Shown: in pieces, positions 31,371 to 31,430 of the stretch | Layout of the letters: the number at the start of each line of letters is the position of its first letter | How positions within the stretch are numbered: the stretch's first letter is position 1 | NCBI GenBank assembly: GCA_902362875.1 | Contig: CABIYF010000011.1 | Coordinates: 70,746 to 102,175, forward strand | DNA: 31,430 bases | Origin: Eubacteriaceae bacterium | GTDB taxonomy: Bacteria; Bacillota; Clostridia; Lachnospirales; Lachnospiraceae | Direction of reading: 5' to 3' | Program-made: the position numbers and the translations under genes | Notes under the pieces: model-generated | Seen by the model: the letters and a program-made list of their open reading frames with translations, nothing else | What the model was told of the DNA's origin: nothing | Databases searched by the model: none

Positions 31371-31430
31371 GTGACGGAAATAAGATAACAAGAAATATTT
31401 ATAATAAGCCGGTGGCAACGATTAGCAGAT
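31371..31430. repeat. Palindromic element family C, copy C2, cut by window edge
   Basis: AATAAGATAACAAGAAATAT and on to GGTGGCAACGATTAGCA (31379-31427) matches C1 read in the opposite orientation. Next to the top of the stem it has AAGCC where C1 has TATAA. The second arm lies beyond the window. Confidence 0.75.

Noticed and set aside
9836..31430. Repeats as a CRISPR array
   Set aside because: Copies are kilobases apart, palindromic and 200-280 bases long; no regular spacers and no cas genes.

Overview
The window looks like a chromosomal stretch of an anaerobic, low-GC, probably spore-forming Firmicute of the Lachnospiraceae type (Anaerostipes-like is my guess from overall protein flavour; no rRNA or marker gene is here to settle it). 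Reasons: strong AGGAGG ribosome-binding sites, AT-rich spacers, a hybrid cluster protein, a glycyl radical enzyme with its activase, and a CotS-like protein. No tRNA, rRNA or CRISPR array was seen.

Layout. 1-1315: an IS1380-type transposase gene (minus strand) running off the left edge. 1554-4394: a very AT-rich exported protein of unknown function and two paralogous secreted SH3b-SH3b-NlpC/P60 wall hydrolases. 4549-5913 (minus): purine permease with a structured leader. 6606-9836 carB, 10160-11725 hcp, 11873-12838 a D-2-hydroxyacid dehydrogenase. 13202-14898: an ArsR regulator/MATE efflux pair with a clear promoter-operator. 14991-15977 (minus): aldo/keto reductase, divergent from a broken LysR gene (16160-16866).

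17300-27195 is the most interesting part: a BCCT transporter, an MFS transporter that seems to start with AUA, a glycyl radical enzyme (GRE), its short activase, a pyrroline-5-carboxylate-reductase-like protein, a xylose-isomerase-like TIM barrel protein and a LysR regulator. The BCCT and MFS promoters share a TTGTTA-N6-TAACAA palindrome over the -10, and the BCCT leader has a second copy. Import by BCCT/MFS, radical dehydration or C-N cleavage, then reduction of a cyclic imine would fit anaerobic use of a hydroxyproline derivative, possibly an N-methylated or betaine form. The substrate is inference.

27515-30868: phosphoglucomutase and a CotS-like pseudokinase (both minus), then a lipoprotein.

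The spacers carry several families of large palindromic, non-coding elements (named A-D here). Family A has four copies whose arms co-vary; family C has a perfect 45-bp inverted repeat. Most begin right after a stop codon. A composite C+D unit occurs twice in opposite orientation around the 27.5-30.9 kb genes.
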